Assembly: GCF_014042365.1 (NCBI RefSeq)
Contig: NZ_JACEZS010000002.1
Location: 62,001-126,000 of the forward strand
DNA length: 64,000 bases
Direction of reading: 5' to 3'
Origin: Rugamonas fusca
Lineage (GTDB): Bacteria; Pseudomonadota; Gammaproteobacteria; Burkholderiales; Burkholderiaceae_D
The notes below the pieces were generated by a model. That model saw only the letters and a list, made by a program, of their open reading frames with translations. It made no database searches and was not told the DNA's origin. Position numbers and translations under genes: made by a program. Positions within the stretch are counted from its first letter, which is position 1, and each line of letters starts with the position of its first letter. Of the stretch, positions 6,914 to 16,245 are shown piece after piece.

Positions 6914-7558
6914 TTACCGGCGCCGAAGCACGACGTGGGTCGCCTTTTCCGTTCCGACAAATTCGACGCACTCGTATCCGAGCGCCCGCAGGTCCAGGCC
7001 TTCGAACAATGGTTCGCCCCGGCCCAACAAAATGGGAGAGATCGCGATATGCAATTCATCGATGAGCGCCGCCTGTAGATATTGCCGGATCACATAAGCC
7101 CCGCCACCAATGCGCACGTCCTTGCCATTCGCAGCCTGGCGAGCCCGGTCCAGCGCTTCGTGTATGCCGCCTGTGACGAAGTGGAACGTCGTGCCGCCCT
7201 CCATCTGGAGTGATGGGCGTGGGTGGTGGGTCAGGACGAAGACGGGTACATGATAGGGCGGGTTATTCCCCCACCAGCCCTGCCAGCACAAATCAGGCCA
7301 GGGGCCGCGAACCGGCCCGAACATGTTTCGCCCCAGAATCCACGCACCGACATTCTGGAAGCCCCGCGCGGCGAAATCCTCGTCGACGCCAGTCGTGCCC
7401 TCTCCCAGTCCGTGTGCGCGCTGGAATGTGCGCGTTGGGACCATCCACTGATGCAAATCCCGGCCCCCTACGCCGAGCGGATTATCGAGATCCTGATCCG
7501 GGCCCGCTCCATAGCCATCGATGGAAATCGTGAAACTTTCAACTCGAACGCGTGTCAT
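6914..7558 (-). CDS. Dihydrofolate reductase family protein (RibD C-terminal domain)
   Basis: This 214-residue protein has the DHFR/RibD-C fold: VRVESFTISIDGYGAG at the N-terminus, AWILGRNMFGPVRGPWPD, VFVLTHHPRPSL, and the NADPH-binding KDVRIGGGAYVIRQYL. It ends with an ELHIAISPILLGRGEPLFEG segment typical of this group. Proteins like this reduce pteridine- or pyrimidine-like substrates with NADPH, but the physiological substrate is unknown for most. It stands alone, convergent with the lipoprotein gene and upstream of the DUF1697 gene in the same direction. Confidence 0.88.
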   Translation of the reverse strand: MTRVRVESFTISIDGYGAGPDQDLDNPLGVGGRDLHQWMVPTRTFQRAHGLGEGTTGVDEDFAARGFQNVGAWILGRNMFGPVRGPWPDLCWQGWWGNNPPYHVPVFVLTHHPRPSLQMEGGTTFHFVTGGIHEALDRARQAANGKDVRIGGGAYVIRQYLQAALIDELHIAISPILLGRGEPLFEGLDLRALGYECVEFVGTEKATHVVLRRR

Positions 7559-7618
7559 GCTGACTCCTCCATTGGAATTGATGCCATTGGCCGAGGGAGC
7601 CGGACCACAACACGCTCC

Positions 7619-8146
7619 TTAGCCGCGTGCCAGTTCGTACAGTCTGGTGGTGGTATTCCAGTTGCGTGTGGTGGCGCGCAATTTCAGCACCCGCTCAAAA
7701 TAGCTGTTATTCAGTTTGGTCTTTCCATACCCGCCAGGGCAATGCACATAGACCACTTTTTCGCCGATGGAGAATTCATCGGGCAGGAAGCTGCCGCGCT
7801 CTACGGTGGCGTCACCTTCCGCCTTGAGGAAGGTGAAATACAGGGTCGCCGTGTCGCGCCCCTTCCAGGCGGCCGGCACCGCGTCGATAGCCGCCTGGAT
7901 CTCCGCTGCGGTGCGGGCCAGCACATCAACGTCGGCATACCCGAACTCGCGGCAAATAGCGCGTTCCAGGGTCGTTTCCAGTGCCACCGCATCGAGTTCG
8001 CTATTCAGGGCGATATTGCCACTCTGCAGATAGCTCTCAACCTTGGTGAAACCAAGTGATTGGCAGACGCCGACCAGTTCCTTCATCGCGATCTTGCGCT
8101 GACCACTGACGTTGATGCCCCGTAACATACATGCGTAACGCGTCAT
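7619..8146 (-). CDS. DUF1697 family protein
   Basis: This protein of 175 residues begins MTRYACMLRGINVSG, followed by MKELVGVCQSLGF and VESYLQSGNIAL, the standard opening of DUF1697 (N-terminal RGINVGG-like element and TYIQSGN-like element). The end, LNNSYFERVLKLRATTRNWNTTTRLYEL, is the conserved family tail. The family is cytoplasmic with no settled biochemical role. The frame is open upstream to 8290 but that segment is not family-like, so the ATG at 8144-8146 is used. Confidence 0.9.
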   Translation of the reverse strand: MTRYACMLRGINVSGQRKIAMKELVGVCQSLGFTKVESYLQSGNIALNSELDAVALETTLERAICREFGYADVDVLARTAAEIQAAIDAVPAAWKGRDTATLYFTFLKAEGDATVERGSFLPDEFSIGEKVVYVHCPGGYGKTKLNNSYFERVLKLRATTRNWNTTTRLYELARG

Positions 8147-8331
8147 ACAGCTTCCCAAATAAGCACTATTGCATAAACATTCATCTATTATCAAACAGAT
8201 TATAGGCGGCGAGACCAGGTTCTGCTGAACTATTCTGCGGCAGGCAGCAAGCGGAACGACGCAATATTTGGAGAGAATTCCATGCAGCAAGATGCAGTAC
8301 CATTTGCGCCATCATGTTTCCGGAGTGCCGC

Positions 8332-8742
8332 ATGTCGATACGTCCCGCAGGAGTTTGCCTTATTTTTGCGCTGGGCGTGGCTGCGGCCGCTGCCCAGGCC
8401 CGTGGCGTCGAGGACATGCCGCCGCCGCACTTTTCCATCTCCATCCAGGGTACCGGCATCGCCGGCAAGACGCTGGAACTGGACGCCCCACCCTACAGCA
8501 AAACGGTGGTCGAATCACTGGGCGATCTGACGGTCGAACTCACGCCACGCCAGGATACCAATCCCAATGGCCGGGCCGTCGTGCGCTTGCTGCGCAATTA
8601 TGAGGGTGCTCGCGTGCTGCTGCACACGGCCAAGGTGGCCGGCAATAATCAAGGGAAATGGCAGTTGGCTTACCTGATCTGCAACGATGCGGTGACGTTC
8701 ATGTCGCCGGCACCGCAACCCATGCCCGGCTGCCGTCCTTAA
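8332..8742 (+). CDS. Exported hypothetical protein
   Basis: This 136-residue product begins MSIRPAGVCLIFALG with a cleavable signal peptide ending near AAAQA-R. An ATG 18 nt upstream is an alternative start. The mature part is a small beta-rich domain with HFSISIQG, LTVELTP and VRLLRNYEGARVLLHT, and a late Cys pair (LICNDAV and MPGCRP) that could form a disulfide. I do not recognise the family. It is convergent with the large sensor kinase, with only about 40 nt between stops. Confidence 0.7.
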   Translation: MSIRPAGVCLIFALGVAAAAAQARGVEDMPPPHFSISIQGTGIAGKTLELDAPPYSKTVVESLGDLTVELTPRQDTNPNGRAVVRLLRNYEGARVLLHTAKVAGNNQGKWQLAYLICNDAVTFMSPAPQPMPGCRP

Positions 8743-8783
8743 CGGCTATGCGCCGCCGTCGGTGCGGCGCATCATGATCTGGC

Positions 8784-11700
8784 TCAGTCCGCCGCCAACG
8801 CAAGCAACTCCTGCGCCACCAATTCATTGAGCTGCGCCAACATGGCGTGCATTTGCCCCACCAGTTGACGCGCCCGTGCGGCATCGGGTTCCTTGCGCAT
8901 TTGCTCCAACGCCAGGCACAGGTTGCCAAAGCGCATGGCCCCCACGGCGCGGGCGGACGATTTGATGCGGTGCCCCAGTTCCGATAGTTGCGTCAGGTCA
9001 CCCTGAGCCAGCGCCGCGTCCACTTCCACCATGCCATCGCGGGCCGAATCCAGGAACAGCATCGCATACTTGCGCATCTTGTCCGGCTTGTTGCCGAAAG
9101 TCTGGCCCAGGGCGGCCAGGTCGAACATCTCAGCCTCATCGGCCTGCGGCGCCGGGGTGGCCTGGCCGGATGCTGGCACGGCCGGTGCATTGACACCATC
9201 GACCGGGGGCGCTACGGATGTTGCGCCGGCTGGCAGGCCCATGGTGGCGGAATCGGCGCTGGCAGCCTGGGCGGCGCCGGTCATCGCCGGACCGCGGCTC
9301 GCGGCGGCCGGACTGATGGGCGATGCAGCGGCGTCGGCAGCGGCCGCAACGGGGCTGCCGGCCGGCGTGGACGCGGGAAGTGGCACGGCGGGCACAGCCC
9401 CCACGCCGGCCGCAACCCCGGCGGTAGCCGGCGGCGCCGTCAGCAACGCCTTGCTGGCGGTACCGGCGGCAACGCCGGCAGGGCTAGCCGTGTTTGCCGG
9501 ACTAGCCGTGCCGGCCGTCGTGCTCGCGGCCGGGACAGGCAAGGCCACGTCCGGCACCAGCCTGGCGGCCGGTGGGTCGGCCAAGGCGAGCGGGCCGGCC
9601 GCCCGCGCCCGCTGGTTCATCCATTTTGACAACACGTTAAACAGCAACTGGGGAGCGATCGGCTTGGTGACGAACTCATCCATGCCCGCTTCGATGCAGC
9701 GGCGCTGGTCTTCACGGCCGGCATTGGCCGTCATGGCGATCACCAGGGTGGCTTGCAAGCGGGAATCGGAGCGGATCAGACGCGTGGCTTCAAAGCCGTC
9801 CATGACCGGCATTTGCACGTCCATCAGCACGCAGTCGTAGCGCTTGCGCAGCAGCATGTCGATGGCTTCCTTGCCGTTGTTGGCCACGGCCACGATGGCG
9901 CCCGCGTCCTCCAGCAATTCCTGGCCGACTTGCTGGCTGAATACGTTGTCCTCGACCAAGAGGATGGACGCGCCCCGGATGCTGTCGAGCACATCGGGCA
10001 GCACGGCGCCGTCGTTGGGTTCGAGGAAACTGGTCCCCTTGCCCAGCCGCGCCGTGAACCAGAACGTGCTGCCCTCGCCCAGCCGGCTCTCCACGCCCAC
10101 GGTGCCGCCCATCAGTTCGGCCAGTTGCTTGCTGATCACCAGGCCCAAGCCCGTGCCGCCGTACTTGCGCGTGGTCGAGGTATCGGCCTGGTGGAACGAC
10201 TGGAACAGGCTGCCCATCTGGCTCAGCGTCATGCCTATGCCCTCGTCCTGCACTTCGAAACGCACCAGGGTGGCGTTGTCGCGATCCTCCACGGGACGGG
10301 CGCGGATGTGGATCTTGCCATTTTCGGAGAACTTGATGGCGTTATTGGTGAAGTTAAGGAGGATTTGCTCGAGCCGCAAGGGGTCGCCGCGCAACTGGTG
10401 CGACAGGCCCGGCCAGATTTCATAGACCAGCTCCAGCCCCTTGCGGGCGGCGCTCTCGCCTAGCTGGCTGGAAATATTGCTGAGCAGCGTGTCGAGCGCG
10501 AAGTCGGCCACTTCCAGTTCCATCTTGCCGGCCTCGATCTTGGAAAAGTCCAGGATGTCGTTGATGATGCCCAGTAAATGCTGGCTGGAGTGGAAAATCT
10601 TGCTCAGGTAATCGCGCTGCTTGGGGTCGCTCACGGCTTTCAGCGCCAGATGGGCCATGCCGATGATGCTGTTCATCGGCGTGCGGATCTCGTGGCTCAT
10701 GTTGGACAGGAAATCGCTCTTGGCCTGGTTGGCCGCGTCGGCCTGTTCCTTCAGCTTATGCAGCTCCGTCACATCGGTCGACAGCGCGATGACGGCCGTT
10801 TCGGCGCGGTCGATCTCCACCGGCACCTTCACCGTCCACAAGTGGTGCACATTGCCGTCGCTGTCCGTGTACTGTTCCTCGCCGGCGCGCTTGACGTTGT
10901 CGGCGATCACGGAACGGTCGTCGGCCCAGGCCGCGTCGGCGGCCTGGGCCGGCATCAGTTCGCGGTCTTCCTTGCCGATGATGTCCTGCGCGGGCAAGCC
11001 CATCACTTGCGCCACCTTGGCGTTGGCATAAATGTAGCGACGGTCCTGGCTCTTCATGTAGACGCGGGCGTCCACGTTGTTGAGCACGGTGTCGAGCAGC
11101 AAGCGCTGCTTGATGGCGCTGCGGCGCGACGAATACAGCATGAAGAAGTAGCCGTAGATCAGCATCGTGCCGGCGAAGCCCGTGACCAGGGCGATGCTGG
11201 GGAAATACGTGTCGAACACGGTCAGCAAGTCGGCCTTGCGCACGACGAAATGCGCCTTCCACAAGGCGCCGTTGAAGTCGATCGGCAGCACGGACTGGAA
11301 GAATTCAGCCTCGTGGCCCGCGGGCAGCACACTGGGCTGCATGGAACCGTTGTCGTTAAACAGCAGCCGGTCCGTCTTCTCGATCACCAGGCGGCGCTGC
11401 TCGACGTCGGTGCTGCCGTCCGCGTACAGGGTCAGGTGCACCTGGCGCACGGCCATTTCGTCGATGGCGCCCTGCACCAGCTTGGGCACGCTGAAGCCGA
11501 TGCCCACCGTGCCGAGATAGGCGGCGCGCCGGCTGACCACGTCCGTCACCGGCATGCCGCGCCGGTACACGGGCAGGCGCATGCCCAGCCCGATGTGGGG
11601 CGTGGGCTGGTTGACGACGATGGGCTGGCCCGACGCCCCCACCTGGCCGTTGTCGCGCGACAGTTCCATGGCGCGGTCGATGGCGGGGTTGGCGGCGATG

Positions 11701-12209
11701 TCCACGCCCATCTTCTCCTGGGCCAGCGCGGTCGGTTCCAGATAGGTCAGCACGGCGTAATGGGCGCGGCGGCCGGGCGGCTTGATGTCGAATTTGGGAT
11801 AGCCTTGCGGCTCCAGGCTGCGGTCGGCCCGCACGGCCGCCACGAACGCGTCGCGCTGGGCATCGGTCACCAGCGGCGCCCACGTCAGCGCCTCGATGGC
11901 CGTGAAATGCTGCGGCAAGTCCAGGCTGGCCACATACTGGTGAAACTGCAGGCGGCTCAGGTTGTCCGTGGTCTGGAACAGCGCCACCAGGCCGCGCACC
12001 AGGTCGGAATACGATTTGACGCGGGCTGAAATACTGTACTGGGTGCTGCGGGTCAGGTTCTGGAAGCGCTGCTCGGCGTCATCCTCCACGGTCTTCAGGG
12101 CGGCCGCGTACAGCGTCATGCCGACCGCCAGCGCCAGCGACAAGCCCACGCCCCAGATCAGCATGCGCGAGCTCGTCAGTGCCTTCCCCAGCTTAACCAA
12201 TGTGCGCAT
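8784..12209 (-). CDS. CHASE-PAS hybrid sensor histidine kinase with REC and HPt domains
   Basis: This 1141-residue inner-membrane sensor carries a full phosphorelay. TM1 lies at about residues 16-37, and a periplasmic CHASE domain at about 75-330 contains [13 protein letters not shown] and [11 protein letters not shown]2 is at about 338-358 and a PAS domain at about 366-485. The HisKA has His506 in [11 protein letters not shown], and the HATPase has N-box NNAIKF and G-boxes DEGIGM and GGTGLGL. The receiver (about 747-865) has Asp797 in LMDVQMP and Lys849. An Ala/Pro-rich linker of about 160 residues leads to an HPt domain with His1080 in [14 protein letters not shown] domains sense small extracellular ligands. 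No output regulator is adjacent. Confidence 0.95.
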   Translation of the reverse strand: MRTLVKLGKALTSSRMLIWGVGLSLALAVGMTLYAAALKTVEDDAEQRFQNLTRSTQYSISARVKSYSDLVRGLVALFQTTDNLSRLQFHQYVASLDLPQHFTAIEALTWAPLVTDAQRDAFVAAVRADRSLEPQGYPKFDIKPPGRRAHYAVLTYLEPTALAQEKMGVDIAANPAIDRAMELSRDNGQVGASGQPIVVNQPTPHIGLGMRLPVYRRGMPVTDVVSRRAAYLGTVGIGFSVPKLVQGAIDEMAVRQVHLTLYADGSTDVEQRRLVIEKTDRLLFNDNGSMQPSVLPAGHEAEFFQSVLPIDFNGALWKAHFVVRKADLLTVFDTYFPSIALVTGFAGTMLIYGYFFMLYSSRRSAIKQRLLLDTVLNNVDARVYMKSQDRRYIYANAKVAQVMGLPAQDIIGKEDRELMPAQAADAAWADDRSVIADNVKRAGEEQYTDSDGNVHHLWTVKVPVEIDRAETAVIALSTDVTELHKLKEQADAANQAKSDFLSNMSHEIRTPMNSIIGMAHLALKAVSDPKQRDYLSKIFHSSQHLLGIINDILDFSKIEAGKMELEVADFALDTLLSNISSQLGESAARKGLELVYEIWPGLSHQLRGDPLRLEQILLNFTNNAIKFSENGKIHIRARPVEDRDNATLVRFEVQDEGIGMTLSQMGSLFQSFHQADTSTTRKYGGTGLGLVISKQLAELMGGTVGVESRLGEGSTFWFTARLGKGTSFLEPNDGAVLPDVLDSIRGASILLVEDNVFSQQVGQELLEDAGAIVAVANNGKEAIDMLLRKRYDCVLMDVQMPVMDGFEATRLIRSDSRLQATLVIAMTANAGREDQRRCIEAGMDEFVTKPIAPQLLFNVLSKWMNQRARAAGPLALADPPAARLVPDVALPVPAASTTAGTASPANTASPAGVAAGTASKALLTAPPATAGVAAGVGAVPAVPLPASTPAGSPVAAAADAAASPISPAAASRGPAMTGAAQAASADSATMGLPAGATSVAPPVDGVNAPAVPASGQATPAPQADEAEMFDLAALGQTFGNKPDKMRKYAMLFLDSARDGMVEVDAALAQGDLTQLSELGHRIKSSARAVGAMRFGNLCLALEQMRKEPDAARARQLVGQMHAMLAQLNELVAQELLALAAD

Positions 12210-12454
12210 CGTCCATCACTTTATGTCTGAAGAAAAGCAGGCAATGACAGCCTGGCCAGGACGCCTGATCGAAAGAAATTTGCATCACAGCAGCATACTA
12301 TTAATGACGTCGGGTAACCACGTTTTCCTGCAAAAGCCAGCTTCAGTTTTCCGCCTTACGACATATATCAACAGTCATGCTGGATATTCTGCGCCTTGTG
12401 CGGAACCGGCGGCGGCGCCTTGCACTCTAACTCTTCAGTTGCAAGGAGAAAGTC

Positions 12455-14212
12455 GTGAGCGCAGCCGCCACGCGGCAGGTAGCCGCTATATTAACGGGAA
12501 GCGCGCCAGCGCGCAGTTGCGTACATCGGGCCGTCGCGTCACGTGGCTGCGCGGCCCTGCTCTGCGCCACGATGGCATGGGCCAGCGCGGCGCCGCTGCC
12601 GCCACGCACACCAGCGCGCACACAGGCACAGCCCGACCATCGCGAATTCGACGCCACGCTCGACGTGCCCTACCGTGCCGGCCCCGGCGCGCACCGGACC
12701 ATCGCGGTGTACCTGAATTACCCGGACCAGGGCCGGCGGCACCGGGCCGCCTGGCAGCTGGAATTGCGCTCGCGCACGGGCGCGGTGCTGCGGCGCTGGC
12801 ATGGCGCCGCCCAACTCGGCGCACAGCCGCTCACTGTCCGCCTTGATTGGGATGGCCGCGCCGGCGGCACCCACCGCGTTCCCGCGCCAGGTGCTTACCG
12901 CTTGCGCCTGCGGGCGCGTTCCGGCGCCAGTATCATCACGCAGCAGTGGCCCATCGCGCTGGGGACGACGCCCCTGGAGGCCCTGCCCCCGTTACGCCCA
13001 CTGGCGACCGGCGCGGCACGGCCCGCGACCAGCGGCCCGCCCGCGCCAGACGAGGCCGACATCCGCCCCTATACCGTGTACTACGGCAACCTGCACAGCC
13101 AGACCAACCACAGCGACGGCGGCGGCGACCTGGCCCATTGCACGGGCGCGCAAGATCCGCAAAGCGCCGCGCTCGGTCCGCCCGATGCCTACGCCTACGC
13201 CCAGGCCCATGGCCTCGATTTCCTCATGACGTCGGAGCACAACCACATGTACGACGGCTCGGACGGCACCAACCCCGACGCCGATCCGCAACAGGCCACC
13301 GCCCTGTACCAGCGCGGCTTGCAGGACGCCACCACCTACAACGCCAGCCACCCCGGCTTTCTCGCCATCTACGGCCAGGAATGGGGCGTGATCGCCAGCG
13401 GTGGCCACCTGAACATCTTCAACAGCCCCGAGCTGCTGGGCTGGGAGCGCAACGCCAGTGGCCAGTTGCTGGCCGATACGGCAACGGCGAAAAACGACTA
13501 CGCCAGCCTCTACAGCCTGATGCGCGCACGCGGCTGGCTGGGCCAGTTCAACCATCCGGCCCCGGACCAGTTCAAGGTGAACGGCGTCCCGCTGGCCTAC
13601 ACGCCCGATGGCGACGAGGTCATGGCCCTGTGCGAAGTGATGAACAGCAGCGCCTTCTCGCACAGCGCCGACGAGAGCGAAAGCCACCGCAGCAACTACG
13701 AAGCCGTGTGCGACCAGTTGCTGGAGGCTGGCTACCACGTCGCCTTCAGCTCCGACCAGGACAACCATTGCGCCAACTGGGGCGCCTCGTACAGCAACCG
13801 CAGCGCGATCCTGTTGCCCAGCGGCACCGCGCTCGACAACGCCAGCCTGCTGGCGGCCCTGCGCGCGCGCCGCGTATTCGCCACCATGGACAAGCAGGCG
13901 CAAATCGTATTGACCGCCAATGGCCACCTGATGGGCGAGCGTTTCGTCAACTGCGGCCCGCTCGCCCTGAGCGTGCGCTACGCGGGCGCACCGGGCCGCG
14001 CGGTGGCCGAACTGACTATCATCGAAGGCGTACCTGGACGCAACGGCGCCGTCAGCGAGCTGGCCCATACGGCCGACACCAGCCTCACGCCCGCCCCCGG
14101 CCAGCACTTCTACTACGCCCGGCTGACCCAGGACGACGGCAAGCTGTTGTGGTCGGCGCCCGTGTGGGTCAGCCAGCAACCGGCGTCCCTATCGTGCGCT
14201 GTGCCCCCTTAA
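12455..14212 (+). CDS. Secreted PHP-domain metallophosphoesterase
   Basis: This 585-residue protein starts at GTG 12455 with a strong AAGGAG ribosome-binding site. It has a long signal peptide (CAALLCATMAWASAA), then a beta-rich N-terminal region, then a PHP-type active site. Metal-ligand motifs appear in order: YGNLHSQTNHSDGGGD, FLMTSEHNH, IYGQEWG, GGHLNIF, GQFNHPAP and FSSDQDNHCANWG. Enzymes of this exported CehA/McbA-like branch hydrolyse phosphoesters or related bonds; the substrate cannot be read from sequence. It is divergent from the CHASE kinase, across a 245-nt gap in which I see no further gene. Confidence 0.85.
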   Translation: MSAAATRQVAAILTGSAPARSCVHRAVASRGCAALLCATMAWASAAPLPPRTPARTQAQPDHREFDATLDVPYRAGPGAHRTIAVYLNYPDQGRRHRAAWQLELRSRTGAVLRRWHGAAQLGAQPLTVRLDWDGRAGGTHRVPAPGAYRLRLRARSGASIITQQWPIALGTTPLEALPPLRPLATGAARPATSGPPAPDEADIRPYTVYYGNLHSQTNHSDGGGDLAHCTGAQDPQSAALGPPDAYAYAQAHGLDFLMTSEHNHMYDGSDGTNPDADPQQATALYQRGLQDATTYNASHPGFLAIYGQEWGVIASGGHLNIFNSPELLGWERNASGQLLADTATAKNDYASLYSLMRARGWLGQFNHPAPDQFKVNGVPLAYTPDGDEVMALCEVMNSSAFSHSADESESHRSNYEAVCDQLLEAGYHVAFSSDQDNHCANWGASYSNRSAILLPSGTALDNASLLAALRARRVFATMDKQAQIVLTANGHLMGERFVNCGPLALSVRYAGAPGRAVAELTIIEGVPGRNGAVSELAHTADTSLTPAPGQHFYYARLTQDDGKLLWSAPVWVSQQPASLSCAVPP

Positions 14213-14359
14213 TTTCCGTTACGCTATTTCATTCAGGAAATCCACGGGCGGCTATTGCCTTGCAAACGGGTTGCGGGCGCCGCTTTTCGCTTGACTACCA
14301 AGCGCACCGGCGTATCTTTTCACTCACAAGCGCCGACCTCATTCCGATGCAGCGACACC

Positions 14360-16240
14360 GTGCCTATTCCGAAAGTGCTACTTGTCAACGACGATCCCGC
14401 CAGCCTGTTTGCCTTGGAAAACTTGTTGGCGGACTCGGCCCGGCAGCACGGCTATCAGCTTTTGACGGCCGGCTCCGGCAAGGAGGCGTTGCGCCAGGTG
14501 TTGCGCCATGAGTTCGCCGTCATCTTGCTCGACGTCAACATGCCGGACATGGATGGCTTCGAGACCGCCGAGGCGATCCACTCCCACCCGCGTTCGGCTG
14601 GCGTGCCCATCATTTTCATCACGGCCCACTACGCCGACGAGATGAACCGCCTGAAGGCTTACCAGAAAGGCGCCGTCGATTACCTGTTCACGCCCGTGAT
14701 TCCCCAGATCCTGCAAACCAAGGTGGAAGTGTTCGTGGAAATGACGAAACAGACCATCCAGCTGCGCCAGAAGTCGGAGGAACTGGCGCGCCTGAACGAG
14801 GACCTGCGGGTGCAGCGTCTGCAGGAACTGGAGCGCATCAACCAGGCACTGGAAGCGGAGATCACGGAACGCAAGCACGCCGAACAACGCGCGCGCGAAC
14901 TGTCCACGCGTGACGCGCTGACCAATCTCGTCAACCGCCGTTCATTGATCCAGCAGCTCGAACATGCGGTGGCCTCGGCCGACCGTCACCGCACCCAGTT
15001 CGCGCTGCTGTTCCTGGACCTGGACAAGTTCAAGGAAGTCAACGACCACTATGGCCACGAAGTGGGTGACGAACTGCTGCGCCAGGTGGCGGCCCGGCTG
15101 ACGGCGGCCGTGCGCGTGTCAGACGTGGTGGCCCGGCTGGGCGGTGACGAATTCGTGGTGCTGATCGAGGGTGAACGGGCCGCCGCCAACGCGGCCCGCG
15201 TGGCGCGCAAAATCGAGCAGGCTGGCGCCCGCCCCTATGTGATCGGCAGCCACCGCATCCGCAGCGTGCCCAGCGTGGGCATCGCTCTCTATCCGCAGGA
15301 TGGCGACTGCGCCCGCACCCTGATGCGCCATGCGGACCTGGCCATGTACCAGGCCAAGCAGGACAAGGGCTGCAGCATCCGCTTCTTCCACGAGGAGCTC
15401 AACACGCGCGAGCGCGAGCGCGAACAATGGACGCGCGAACTGCGGCAAGCGCTCGATGAAGACCAGCTGGAATTGCGCTACCAGCCGCAGGTGGCGCTGG
15501 AGACGGGCGCCGTGCACAGCGCGGAAGCGCTGCTGTATTGGCGCCACCCGCGCCTGGGCCTGCTCCCGGCGCACCAGTTCCTGCCCAGCGTGCCCGACCG
15601 CGCCCTGCTCGACCGGCTCGACGCCTGGGTCATCGCCAACGCCTGCGCCCAAGTGGCCAGCTGGCGCCAGGCGTCGCCGCCGGCGCTGCTTGGCGTGGCC
15701 TTCAACCTGGCCGCGCCCAGGCTGGAGCTGGAACTGGCGCAGCAACTGTTACCCATATTGAGACGCCAGCGCTTGAGCGCAGGCAGCGTCACGCTGGAAT
15801 TGAACGAAACGCTGCTGCCCGGCGCCGACGACGGCACCCAGTCCCTGCTACGCCAGCTGCGCGAAGCGGGCGTGCGTCTCGCGCTCGACCATTTCGGCAG
15901 CGCCCACTCGTCGCTGGCCACCTGCAAGCAGCTGCAATTCGACGCACTCAAGATCGACCACGCCTTCGTGCACGCCATCGGCCGCGAGGACGGCGGCAGC
16001 GACATCGTGGCCGCCATGATCCACCTGGCGCGGGCGCTGGCCATGCAGGTGGTGGCGCTGGGCGTCAATCACGAACAGCAACTGGAACAATTGCGGGCCC
16101 AGGGCTGCGACTATTACCAGGGCGAGCTCTATTGCCAGCCCATGCCACCGGCCGACCTGATCGACCATCTCCACCGCACGGGCGCCGCCGGCCAGGCATG
16201 CGCGCCGTGTTCCAACCACCCTCCCAGACCAAGAGGATAA
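14360..16240 (+). CDS. REC-GGDEF-EAL regulator with degenerate EAL domain
   Basis: From the GTG at 14360 this is a 626-residue protein; the frame is open to 14255, but that part is not receiver-like. The receiver (1-120) has Asp58 in [10 protein letters not shown] coiled linker follows to about 180. The GGDEF domain (about 185-345) keeps GGDEF at 261-265, so diguanylate cyclase activity is plausible. The EAL-like domain (about 365-610) keeps EAL at 389-391 and LKID, but the DDFG motif reads DHFG (510-513) and AEGVE reads ALGVN (566-570). Key metal and catalytic residues are therefore missing, and it may only bind or sense c-di-GMP. Its stop lies 5 nt before the next kinase gene. Confidence 0.9.
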   Translation: MPIPKVLLVNDDPASLFALENLLADSARQHGYQLLTAGSGKEALRQVLRHEFAVILLDVNMPDMDGFETAEAIHSHPRSAGVPIIFITAHYADEMNRLKAYQKGAVDYLFTPVIPQILQTKVEVFVEMTKQTIQLRQKSEELARLNEDLRVQRLQELERINQALEAEITERKHAEQRARELSTRDALTNLVNRRSLIQQLEHAVASADRHRTQFALLFLDLDKFKEVNDHYGHEVGDELLRQVAARLTAAVRVSDVVARLGGDEFVVLIEGERAAANAARVARKIEQAGARPYVIGSHRIRSVPSVGIALYPQDGDCARTLMRHADLAMYQAKQDKGCSIRFFHEELNTREREREQWTRELRQALDEDQLELRYQPQVALETGAVHSAEALLYWRHPRLGLLPAHQFLPSVPDRALLDRLDAWVIANACAQVASWRQASPPALLGVAFNLAAPRLELELAQQLLPILRRQRLSAGSVTLELNETLLPGADDGTQSLLRQLREAGVRLALDHFGSAHSSLATCKQLQFDALKIDHAFVHAIGREDGGSDIVAAMIHLARALAMQVVALGVNHEQQLEQLRAQGCDYYQGELYCQPMPPADLIDHLHRTGAAGQACAPCSNHPPRPRG

Positions 16241-16245
16241 CTTCC

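Noticed and set aside
10578-12029. 483-codon plus-strand frame opposite the CHASE kinase
   Set aside because: Composition is typical of an antisense shadow; the kinase frame is complete with all catalytic motifs.
15538-16245. In-frame upstream extension of the HAMP-array kinase through the EAL domain gene
   Set aside because: The extension is the +1 shadow of the EAL-coding frame (Arg/Pro/Ala-rich). The ATG at 16246 has an AGAGG ribosome-binding site.
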